A DNA stretch of 64,000 nt from Gongronella butleri (Eukaryota > Mucoromycota > Mucoromycetes > Mucorales > Cunninghamellaceae), in contig JAIWZP010000016.1 of assembly GCA_025201375.1 (NCBI GenBank), forward strand, positions 310,001-374,000, written 5' to 3'. Position numbers and translations under genes: made by a program. Shown here in pieces: positions 12,731 through 23,300 of the stretch. How positions within the stretch are numbered: the first letter of the stretch is position 1; each line of letters opens with the position of its first letter. The notes under the pieces are model-generated. The model made no database searches. It was not told the DNA's origin and saw only the letters and a program-made list of their open reading frames with translations.

Positions 12731-15162
12731 CTAGGGCGTGCAGCGGCCAGTGAAGCGAGGATACAGGGTGGTCTCGCGCACAGTGTGTCGGTTGAGGAGC
12801 CACGCAAGGAAGCGCTCGACGCCAAGGCCGTAGCCGCCGTGGGGGCTCGTGCCATACTTGCGTTGATCCGTGTACCAATAATAGGGAGCAGGGTCAATGC
12901 CTTCGCGTTTGTAAGCTTCCAAGAGCTCGTCCTATTGCGATTTTTTTTTAAAAAAAGAAACAAAAAATGGGGGGGGGGAATTAGGTATCCATTGACCATC
13001 AATGCAGCAAACCCAATTGGCGGCAATTGGGCGTTAAATGTGGTGCTTTCTCAACTCTGTCTCTGACTCTGTCTCTCGGGTCGGCGCGTCAAAAGAAAAA
13101 CGCCAAGGGATGATCGATCGTAAATCGCCCGCTCAACAGTGAGAGAGCATGTCAATGATCGAAAAAAAACAGATAGCCACGGGGGGCACAGGGGAGTGCG
13201 AGGGGAGATGAATTGGGAGAGGAGGGAGACGGGCCACACACACAGGCCAAAAAGGGGGAGGGGGGCATGGACCATCAAAAAGTAAAAAAGAAAAAGAAAA
13301 AGAGAAAAAAAAACCACCCAAAATCGCACACACGCACGCACACGCCCAAAAAAAAAGGGGGGGGGGAAGTTTGCTTACGAGATCAGTCATTCTCATGGAG
13401 CCACCGACGATTTCGCCCACGTTGGGCATGAGGACGTCGACAGATTCTGTTTCTTCGGGGTTTTCCTTGCAGCGCTGCATGTAAAAGGCCTTGATGTGGG
13501 CGGGGAAGTGGGTGAGCAAGATGGGGCGGTTGATCTTGTCGGTCATGGCACGCTCGGGGGCCTCGGGGATATCTTCACCGTATTGGTAATACGAGCCGTC
13601 CTCCTTTTTGATGTCGTTTTCCTTGAGGTAGACAATGGCATCGGCATACTTCATGCGCAAAAAGGGACGAGCGGGCGGTTGGAACGTGGGGTTGAGCTGC
13701 TGGATCAGCTGGCGCGTCTCGTCGTCGTTCCAAACGCGGTCAATCACGTCGCAAATCAAATCCTCAAGGCTGTCGAGGAATTGGTCAAAGTCCAAAAACG
13801 CCATCTCGGCTTCCAAATGCGAATACTCGGACAAATGGCGGCGCGTGTGCGACTTTTCCGCGCGGTACGACTCGGCCAAGCAAAACACATCGCCAAGCGA
13901 AGGCAAACACGTTTCCAGGTACAATTGCGACGATTGCGTCAAATACGCCTTTTGGCCATAGTAGTTGAACTCGAAAAGCGTCGAACCACCCTCCACCTGG
14001 GTTTGCACCATGCAAGGGGGCGTGACCTCGGTGTAGCCACGGTCGTCATAATGAGCGCGGAACGCCTTGATCACCTGCGCACGTGCACGCAAGATGGCCG
14101 CATACGTCTCGGTGCGAAGCACAAGGTGGCGGTTGTCAAGCATATAAGACGGGTCCGCATCGTTGCTGACCTTGCTGTTGAACGCCTCATCGCCCTCGGG
14201 TGCCTTGCCCACCAATTCCCAGTAATCCGCCGTCAATTCGTGGCCATCCGGTGCAGACTTGCCCTCGGGCAGCGCATTGATCACACCATACACCGTCACC
14301 GTCGATTCGACCGTCAAGCTAATTGCATCAAGCGAGTGGCACTACAACACAAAGCACAAAATGAAAAAAAAAAACGAAAAAAACAAAAATAACCGAAAAC
14401 AATGAGATGTTGCCCCACTTTTGACGCCAATTCCCGCTTCTCCCCACAAATCCCCGCTGCTGCTTGCCCGTGGCTTACCAATTGGCCAGTCAGAACACAC
14501 TGCAAAAAGCCAGAGCCATCGCGAAGAACAAGGAACATCATGTCCTTGCCTTGAACACGCAGACGATGCACCCAGCCAGACACCTTGACGCGCTGACCGC
14601 GCGACGCCACGCTCTGACGGATCTTGATCTGAATATAACAAAAAAAAAACAAATCATTAGTCGCCCATTTCTATGGAAAAAAAGTCATTTTTGTCATTTT
14701 TTTTTGTACCTGCTTGGCCTTGGGGAGCGCGGGATCCTCCTTGAGAACCACAGCGCGAGCGCGCTCAATCATCTCGGCGTGCTCTTGAGCCTTCTTTTGG
14801 TCCTCAGCAGCCGACTTTTCTTGCTGCTCTTGCAGCTTTTTGGCCTTTTTCGCAGCAACTTCCAGCGCCTTTTTGGCCTTTTTGAGCGCAGCGCCCGAGA
14901 TATCCTTGTAACCCTCCTCATCCTTTTTCACAAGGAGCTTGGCGTCCAAGCCAAACTTCTCAAGCGCCTTGAGCGCCGTCTTCAAGGGAGACGCCTCCGT
15001 GCCGGCCTGGTCGTCGGATCCAGCCACTTCGTCAATATAAACAGCTAGAAAAAAAAACAAGAAATAAAAATTCGTCAGCGACGCTCTTCCTCCTCGATTT
15101 AAAAGCTAGTCCCTACTTTGCGCAAGAGAAAGCTTGCTCGTTTGTTCGGCAACGTCCGCCAT
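12731..15162 (-). CDS. Asparagine--tRNA ligase, cytoplasmic
   Basis: Predicted 564 residues from minus-strand exons 15162-15117, 15044-14710, 14628-14479, 14341-13379 and 12931-12731. The enzyme charges tRNA-Asn with asparagine in the cytosol (class IIb synthetase; human NARS1, yeast DED81). Residues 1-127 form the eukaryote-specific N-terminal domain with a Lys/Ala/Glu-rich helix. Then comes the OB-fold anticodon-binding domain ([19 protein letters not shown]), then the catalytic core. The core shows [21 protein letters not shown], the class II motif 2 region [21 protein letters not shown] split around [20 protein letters not shown] and motif 3 GYGLGVERF near 532-540. It ends RFTGRCTP like other members of the family. 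All introns are short and GT-AG. It is divergent from the molybdopterin synthase gene, with 217 bp between start codons. Confidence 0.95.
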
Positions 15163-15379
15163 GGTAAAAATGTAAAAAAAAAAGATAAATCTAGGAGAAA
15201 GAAGAAAAAAATCAATAAGAAAAACAAGCAATTGGGCTGTCATTTTTTTCCAAAAGGCAAGCGGAGTTCCCAAATGGTTAATTTCTAAAAAGGCAACTTT
15301 GACTCATCCAGCAAAAAGCAGATGATGTTGCCCCTTTCAGACCATTTCTTCTTGCTTCTTGGCAAACGAGTGACTGACC

Positions 15380-15888
15380 ATGAGCAAGACCATCGTGGAA
15401 TTAACTGCGGCAGACATTCCTTCCTTAGATGAAATTTCAAAACAGGTCCAGGACGATGCAGCAGGCGCCATTTCCACCTTTTCCGGTACCACACGCAATT
15501 CTTTTCAAGGTAAATGCCGCATTTTCTCGCTCTTTTCGACGCAATTGATCGCTCACTGGTTTTTGTTTTTATCTCAGGCAAGACCGTTGTGCAGCTTGAC
15601 TACCAGGCGTACGAGCCAATGGCGCGCAAGGTCCTGGGCGAATTGGTCGCGGAAGCGCGTGCAAAATGGGCATTGATGCACGTTGCCATCTACCACCGCA
15701 CGGGGACAGTGCCTGTGGGCGAAACGAGCGTCGTCATCGCATGCTCGTCAGCACACCGCGACGCGAGCATGCATGCAACCGAGTATCTGATTGACGAGCT
15801 AAAGGCGCGCTGCCCCATTTGGAAAAAAGAAGTGTACGAAGATGGCAGTGTGTGGAAAGGTGCTTGCAATACCTGTAATAAATCGTGA
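15380..15888 (+). CDS. Molybdopterin synthase catalytic (large) subunit, MoaE/MOCS2B type
   Basis: 146 residues from exons 15380-15509 and 15578-15888. The subunit pairs with a small MoaD-type sulfur carrier and inserts two sulfurs into precursor Z (cyclic pyranopterin monophosphate) to give molybdopterin, in the cytosol. Visible family features: GAISTFSGTTR near the N-terminus, LDYQAYEPMA (50-59), IYHRTGTVPVGE (81-92), the SSAHRDA stretch (100-106) and PIWKKEVYEDGS (123-134), which holds the conserved catalytic lysines. Length is typical of the family. The divergent neighbour is asparaginyl-tRNA synthetase, with no functional link apparent. Presence implies the fungus makes molybdenum cofactor. 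Confidence 0.93.
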
Positions 15889-17639
15889 CCGTGATACCCC
15901 CCTTCTTGTCTTTTTTTTTTTTTTTGACGACTTGCACAATGTGATTTATTGAGCGGGACGAGGAAACAACTGAAAATAGGACGGAAATAGCCTTTTTATT
16001 TTTAAAACTTGTCTGACGACATCCAGCACACAACGTAAATGTGTTTTTTTAAGGATGCCAGGAATCGAACAGGCGCAGGCAAGTCAATGGAACCTTTGCT
16101 TTCCTCTTTGGGGATCGCAAACATGATGGGATGCGCGCATTGTGGCTGGATGTCGGGCATTCAAATCATCTTTTTTTCGGATGACCCAAACTCAGGGGCA
16201 AAAGATCGACGGCCAACGGGGGCTATACAAATTAAGCAAAAATATCAACAATTTCTTTTGGATTTTGAGAATCGGCCGTTTTTGTTGCGCCAGATCATAA
16301 AAACCAATGTTTGCGCACCAATGTTGCACGGATAGACGTTGCTGAATCACGCTGCGCTAAAGGTGCCTGAATGGCGCGTCGCCGTGAATTTTGTTTGACG
16401 GGCGCGTGGCGACGCGTTTGAAATTACCCAAAAATGGAATGACCATTGTTGCGTGATGATTCGTGCCCAACACGCGTTTTCTTAGTGATCATCGGTGTCC
16501 ACATGTGCGCAAAATCGATATGCGCGAGATGCTCGAATTTCAGGACGCAACGACGCGTCGTTGTTGAACGGCACCAAATTTAAAATGAGGATGCTGACGC
16601 GTAATCTCTCCATAAACAAGACGACACTTGCCGATCACGCCATAATAAGTATGAAAGAGGTCGCCGTGTTCTTTAGATCTACCAAACTTGTGGCAATGTT
16701 GAAAGTGACTTAAAGACCAGTATATCGATATGGAGTAAAAACAGCTTAATTGGTGACTTTCTCATCAAACAGGTAAGCGATTTCCATTTTTTTTAATTCT
16801 TGCGTGCGACTAGCAGAAGCTCCGCAACATCAACGGGAGCCGGTCAATGCGCGTAAGCTTCAAACAAAATGTTAGCAATGCATCAGAATGCCAAATGCAT
16901 CCATTCGGTATATGGCTGATATGTAATGAATCTAATCTCTGTCAAATCTGGACAAACGACGGTTCCTCATAGTCATTGAAAGCATCTGGCCTAGTTTTGG
17001 ACAGGTTTTCTAGAAGAGCTTTATCCAAAGGGAGGATGAAATGGGAAAATATCGCACATTTTGGCCATTTATTTGGCGAGAACACAACCAATAGAATCAA
17101 GGATCATATCAAAGAAACGAACGACCTAAAAAGATATAAAAATAATAAATTGCCGGTTTGAGGCTATTATATGGCGATTTCGGTGATCAATGGCAAAATG
17201 GATTTTCTGGCTGTCATAACTGCCTGGGCAAATTTCGTAGGACTTTATTAATTCAATTGCCGAGAAAATTTGCCATCGTTGGATATATGCCCTTCTTCTC
17301 GTTCAGTTCAATTTTGGGGACATTTTAAACTTATTTGCCCAGAGATCTTTAAGTTGCTCGTTTTAATGGAAATTTAGCAACGGCAGACCTAACCAAGCAC
17401 TGGTAGCGCCGTGGAACACACCGCAATGTGAAAGACAGAGCTAGGAACCCCGAGTAGAGCGCCTGGGGCAGCTTGTAAAAGGTCATTTGGCAGCAATACA
17501 ACCAAATAAAAAACAATCTGTTTTGAGCACCCGAGAAGAATTCAAAAATTTGGGTAAGCAGATAGACAACAAGCTCACACAGGAGACACATTACATCGAG
17601 AAAACGACGGAAAATGCCAAAACGAGTGCGCTCGAGCTG
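15889..17639. other. Gene-free stretch, repeat-rich
   Basis: No gene is recognised. Several GACGCGTC-like palindromic words occur (around 16,420 and 16,550), which also mark repeat family R2 further on. A tRNA-like T-loop near 16,058 fails on stem pairing. Confidence 0.4.
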
Positions 17640-18250
17640 CCCGGTGACAAGCAATGAGCCATTTTGGATTAAATTCAAATGCGATTTTCACTTCAAAAAC
17701 GCGTCCACAGAGCCCTGTCGACGCGTCCACTGGTAATATCCACGCCAGGTGCTTGGATTAGATCGGTAACAGGCGCGTGTAACTTGATGTTTGACGCGGT
17801 CTTTCACGCGTCAAAGTTTATTATTGGTTTTAGACCGCGTCAAAAATGCCAATAAAACCGCTTTTTTCATTGATCACTCATGTCCACGTACGCAGCGAGC
17901 CATATTCTTTCTGTTGGTGCATATTTCTCGGCGATGCATGCATTTTTCATCGAGTTGGCCTTGAGTTGAAAAATAATCTAAAACGCAATTTACGCGGCAA
18001 CCAGCCAATGGACCCCTGGTTTTTATTTGATTTCCGTTGATGAAAGAGAACCCTCCACCATGTTCATTGGATGGCGCTGCTATCCAAGGACCTAATTTTT
18101 GCTTTTTCCAACTGGTCAAGTGCACCCCTTCAAAAATCCTTGGTTTTGAAAATGGGTTATTGCGCAGCATCCAGGGGCCGCACAGGCCCAAGAATGGGCT
18201 CATATGAAAGAGCACCCTTAAAATTCGTGGTGCAAAGCATTTAGCAAACT
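17640..18250 (-). repeat. Dispersed repeat family R2, copy 1 (reverse orientation)
   Basis: Read on the minus strand this matches 43,690-44,270 on the plus strand. Shared blocks in order are AAAACCAAGGATTTT, ATGGCTCGMTGCGTACGTGG, GGCATTTTTGACGCGGTYT and AGTGGACGCGTCG. It contains the hairpin 17,796-17,841, whose arms are GACGCGGTCT and AGACCGCGTC. No intact reading frame is seen. Probably a decayed mobile element of unknown type. Confidence 0.6.
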
Positions 18251-18868
18251 TTTTAGGTCGTTGATTCAATGACCTATGATAAAAAAAACCACCCCAAAAG
18301 TAATCATCGTGTGCTCTTCGACCCCATGACACTATTTTTTCGATCCCAATTTGTTCTCCAACGCGCGACGACGACGAGTCGTCTTGCACTTATGCTGCAC
18401 TATTTGATGCACATAGACATGCAAAAAGTATAACGAAAAGCGCTCTAACATGGCAAAAAAAGCAAAAAATCTGATTTGTCCAGGCGCCACCGTGGGTCTG
18501 ATCTCTGTCGAATTTGGATCACTTTGTGCGCTTTTCGTGAACAAAAAGACATTTTACACCAAGCTTGAAAGACTTGAATATGTTCTTGAAGAAATGGCAT
18601 CGACAAAAAAAAATATCAACATTCAAAGATTTTCCAAGCAGATTGCCGGAAAAGGATACCTTGATGTGCCATTCTGTTTTCTGCAGCACGATTCGTGTCA
18701 AACTGTCTTGTTGCAACACCGACCCCGCGCCCAGGTACAGCAAAAAGGAACTCAGAGCGCGCGCGCTCCCCCCATTTTTTCTTTGTGTGAGGATGTGTTT
18801 CTCTTCTTGAGGCTCCGCCCTGAATGCGTGTGATGCGGACACAACATGATTATAATTTGATTTGAACC

Positions 18869-18870
<2 letters not shown>

Positions 18871-18906
<36 letters not shown>

Positions 18907-19330
18907 CTCTTTTCTTCCTCTTCCTTTTTCTTTTTCTTTTTTTTGCCTGGTTGCCCTCGTTCCTTGTTCTTTTGCTCTTTTTTCTTTTTCGCTTTCGTGT
19001 GTATCCTTTTCCCTCCTTTGCTCTTCTTCTTCTCCTTCTTCTTTCTTTTCTTTTTGCGTGTGTCGTGACTTTTGGCCGCTTCCCCCCTTTTTTTTTCTTT
19101 CTTGTAGGTCATCTTGCCCCGTTTTCTCCTTTCTTGCCCCACACTTTCCCCATCCTCTCGCCCTTTTTCTGTGTTGCCACTAACGCCTTGCAGCTTCATT
19201 TCTTCTTGCTTTTTTTCGTTTCTTTCTAGTTTGCCCTCGCGCTTTCCCCCCCTTTTTTCTTTCTTCTTCGTTTCCCCTCTTGTGTTTGGTGCTTTTTTTT
19301 TTTTTTTTTGCCTGGTAAACGGGCGGGTCT
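18871..19330 (+). promoter_or_regulatory. Long polypyrimidine tract upstream of the four-RRM gene
   Basis: About 450 bases that are almost purely C and T on the plus strand, beginning with a run of more than 30 T. They end about 100 bases before the ATG at 19,432. Pyrimidine-rich leaders are common before the genes here, but this one is by far the longest. It may be promoter or 5' untranslated region; no splice or TATA signal was assigned. Confidence 0.4.
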
Positions 19331-19431
19331 TCCGGCGGCACCTCAATAGGCAATATTAATGTGGTTCCTTTTTGATTATAGGCACGTGAATCTGGTCGCT
19401 TTTTGTTTCTTTTTTGTTTCATTCTATCGTT

Positions 19432-22360
19432 ATGCAAGCCGACCAAGTCCATCCATCCCCTATGGTGCATCCCATTGACAATTTGGCATCTACGACGCCA
19501 TCGAGTCCTATCACAGCTTACAGGTAAGAAGGGGGAGGGACGTGACAAAAAGGGGGAATTAATAAGACAAAAATGCCTCAATTGACGCGCTTTTTTATTT
19601 TTATTTTTGAACAGCAATGAGCAGCTGTATGCTGGGTATGGCGGCACCGAGGAAGGCATGATGATCAGCAACACGTATTCGCCTGCAGCACCGAGTGGCG
19701 CATCGTCGACGCCAATGTTGCCGTCGCCGCCATTTATGCATAGCACGCTTGCCTCACCTTCGCCATCGGTGGCGTCTGCCTATTCGCATCATCACCACGC
19801 CGCGCATGTGCCGCATCATCATGCTCCTTCTCCACATCATCATCATCATCCGCAGCAACAACATCAACAGCAACAGCAACAACAGCAACAACAACAACAA
19901 CAGGCGTATTATGGGCAATACGCGGGCCATTTGCCAACAATGCGTACGGTTTACCTTGGCAATCTTGCGCCTGAAACGCAATTGGTCGATATTCTGGACA
20001 AGGTGAAGAGTGGCATGCTAGAAATGGTGCGCCCGCTGCCCGAGAAGAATTGTGTCTTTTTGACCTTTATGGATCCTGCGGCTGCCACGCTCTTTTATCA
20101 TGATGCGACGGCGCGGCCATTTATGGTCCACGGTGTGGAATTGAAGGTCGGATGGGGCAAAGCCAGTGCCATTCCGAGCAACATCCGCGTGGCAACGCAA
20201 GCAGGTGCTACTCGCACCGTGTTCTTGGGCGCACTCGATGAAAGTGTCAACGAGGACGTCATTCAAGAAGATTTGCAGCGATTCGGCGACATTGAGCATG
20301 TCAAGCTCATCAGGGACAAAAACATCGCCTTTGTCCACTTTCTCGCTATTCAAAACGCGATCAAGTGTGTCACGGGCCTTCCTTTACTTGGCGATTGGCA
20401 GCATAGGCGCATCGCGTATGGTCGCGATCGATGCACACCGTCTCCAACCAATTTGGCCAATCCCAACCAGCAACCCACCACTATTCTGTCGCCTCCGCTC
20501 ATGCAGCCGTCCTCGTCCGCGTCCACCTACCACCTCATCCCGCCAATCGCCATCTCGGCTCAACAAAATCAGCAAAACCAACCGTCCGTGCCCCAATTGC
20601 ACCACCACGGCAGCAACAGCTCGCTCGCCAGCGGCGCAACAGCCACCACCACCACCACACTCATCCATCTGCCTCCCGGACAGCAGCATCCTCAGCAGCA
20701 GGGCCCCGCCTATCATCCTGTAAGTCTGTCTCTCTTTTTTTTTGTGATTTTTTGTGATTTTTTCTTTTTTTCTCGTGTTTTGCACTTTTTTTTTTATATT
20801 TTTTCTCTTTTGTCCCGTTTTGTGATTTTTCTCATGCCCCCCCTTTTTTTTTGGTTTTTTCTCATTTTGCTCATTTTCTCCATTTATTTACAGTATGTCT
20901 ATCCTGCGATGGATGGCAGTACGGGTGCGTCGGGAAGTGCGGCGCTCAATGGTCTGTACAGCGCGTACGCGCATCATCCGCACGCGCACCATCATCAATT
21001 GCATGCGCCTCACCACCAGTGGCCGCCTGGCTCGGGCGCACACGCGCATCCGACGTACCAGGTGAGGTACGACCCGTACACGGGAGCGACCATTGAGACG
21101 TATTCGACACCTGTGCATCATCACCACCACCACCACGCGTCGCAGCCGCCAAGCAGCTTGATTTCGTACACGAGCGACATGTCTGGGTCGCCGGCCAGTC
21201 CGTATGCGTATCCTGTGATCCATTCGCCTCCTCCACCTCCTCCTCCACCACCAGCCGCGGCCGCGAGCGTGAATTCAAGCAGCAACAACATGCCAATGGC
21301 GTCATCGTCGGCATCCACGTCGTCGTCCATGCTTCCACCAGCCGTGGTAGCTTCGGCGACACCGCCCGTGGCTGCAGGGCCGCCCGGCGCGGGTCTTCAC
21401 CACCTGATGGGCATGGCCAAGCGTACCATCTATCTGGGCAACATCCATCCGGACACCACATGCGAGGATATCTGTAATGTCGTGCGTGGCGGCATCTTGA
21501 GCCATATCCGGTACTTGAGCGACAAGCACATTGCGTTCATCGCCTTTGTCGACCCGGTCCTCGCACTGCAATTCTTCACACACACATCGTACCACGGCCT
21601 TGTCATCAAAAACCGCCGTTTAAAGGTCGGGTGGGGCAAATCCTCCAGCTTGCCGCTCAATGTCGTGCAGGCCGTACTCAATGGTGGCTCGCGAAACGTG
21701 TACGTGGGCAACATGGACGATTCCGTCACCGAGGACAAGTTGCGCATCGATTTCGGCGAATACGGCGACATTGAGCTCATCAACACACTAAAAGAAAAGA
21801 ATTGCGCCTTTGTCAACTTTACAAGCATTGCTGCCGCCATCCGCGCCATCGACGGCATCCGTTCAAAGGAGGAATACAAGCGATTCCGCATCAATTATGG
21901 AAAAGACCGCTGCGGAAACCCCCCGCGCCTCCCGGGCCATCTCGCCTCGTCGTCCTCCACCACGTCGCCACAAACACACCAACAAGACCAATTCGACAAA
22001 ATCGATCAAGACGATCAAGACGATCAAGCCGATCAAGAAATCGACACCGAATTGGCCACGGCACTCGCGTCCACAACCATCGACAATGACGACAATGCCT
22101 CGTCGGCCACGTCCACACACCAAAAACCGGCATTGCCCCTCAAGGTCAATCATCCGTCGTCTTCGTCGCTTTCCACCCCAACCTCCACGCCCTCGCCTTG
22201 CTCCCCAGCACTGTCCACCAGCTCCACATTGTCTCACCCACATGAATTGGCAGCATCGGCGCCCGCACTCCACCAAAAGACAACGACATCCTCCTCCATC
22301 CCCTCACAACCACAACAAAATGCCCCTGCCACAACCAATGGCGCTGATTTCCAATGGTAA
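19432..22360 (+). CDS. Four-RRM RNA-binding protein, Nrd1/Mrn1 type
   Basis: Predicted 887 residues from exons 19432-19523, 19615-20719 and 20894-22360. Four RNA recognition motifs sit in two pairs: RRM1 about 141-217 (RNP2 VYLGNL), RRM2 about 231-303 (VFLGAL), RRM3 about 576-650 (IYLGNI) and RRM4 about 666-740 (VYVGNM). Each pair ends in a GWGK or YG(R/K)DRC signature. This architecture is that of fission-yeast Nrd1 (negative regulator of sexual differentiation) and budding-yeast Mrn1, which bind mRNAs in the cytoplasm. The N-terminus has a His-rich segment and a polyglutamine run (about 105-130). The linker between pairs is Ser/Pro/His/Gln-rich and the C-terminus is Ser/Thr-rich. Although the second intron is readable in frame, it is pyrimidine-rich with GTAAGT and CAG ends, so it was treated as an intron. 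Confidence 0.9.
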
Positions 22361-23300
22361 AAAAAACAGATTGTCACTCGCTGGGTGCTTTTGCGACGTT
22401 GCACGACCGAAAAAAAAACCATCTGATCCGCTTTTTTTTTTTGTGCAGAGAACCTCGCTGCCCTCGCTCCCACCCCCCTCGCCTCGTCTCACCTTTAGGG
22501 TTGGGCCGCAAAAGAAAAAAAAAGATGAAGAGTGCGAGCTCGCTTCTTCATCTTACACAATTCCCCCAATGATTAATTTATTTTTGCAGTTGGCCCCTGG
22601 ATTTGACCCTTTCGCCTCCCCTCCTCCCTCGTTTTCTCGCCTCACTTGTTTCACCCCTCTTTTCTCTCAATTGCATATTTCCCACTCTTACAGACCTACC
22701 CTAATAAAATCAAGGAAGAAAAAAAAAATATAGCCAGAACGCGACGCGTCTAGATCCCAAAGGACCTCCCTTCTGTCGTTTCCACGGGCAAATGTCACAC
22801 GGGGGGAACTGCTTTTGGGGGAGCAGCGGGTGCACGGTGGTGCACAATGGGCAAAATTTAAGGTTGCGGTGTCTGGGCGCGCTTGCATGTGACAATTTCA
22901 CGGGCAACAAGTGAAAGGTGGCCTGATTTGGCGTGAATGGGCTGACCCCGCCCTGAATTTGCCACGCTACTTGTTGGCCACGCGCGCAAAAAAAAGACAA
23001 GAAGCATCACAAATCGCGCATTTTTGTGCATGTCAATCTCCAATTTTTCCCATTCCCTGTCCATTGACGGTCAAGATCAGACGCATCGGAGCAAAAAATA
23101 CTTGACGTTCCACGCGACACGCTCTTTTCACAACCGTCGCTTCGTAAGAATAAAAACAAAAATAGTAAACAGGTATGCAAACGGGAAAAAAAGTGGTCTT
23201 GGACGCGCTATTTTTTTTTAGAGGGGGTTAGAGTGTGAAATTAAGCTATTAAAAGGGATAAGGGACTAAAATGAAATAGAATGAAAATGAGGAGACGGCT
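22361..23300. other. Convergent intergenic region, nothing recognised
   Basis: This lies between the 3' ends of the plus-strand RRM gene and the minus-strand lipid kinase. It holds homopolymer runs and a CCTAATAAAATCAAGG stretch near 22,692 that could be a polyadenylation signal. No gene seen. Confidence 0.4.

Noticed and set aside
12617..13066. Plus-strand frame over the 3' end of the AsnRS gene
   Set aside because: Antisense shadow of the last AsnRS exon and its introns.
16030..16080. tRNA on the minus strand with T-loop GTTCGATTC
   Set aside because: The five-base stems around the loop do not pair (GCCTG against CCTGG), and no D or anticodon arm follows.
18519..19346. 275-codon minus-strand Lys/Glu/Arg-rich frame
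   Set aside because: It is the complement of the polypyrimidine tract upstream of the four-RRM gene; a purine-rich strand gives Lys/Glu/Arg-rich frames by composition.
20720..20893. Exon continuation of the four-RRM gene through its second intron
   Set aside because: The frame is open, but the segment is T-rich, translates to Phe/Leu runs and is bounded by GTAAGT and CAG.
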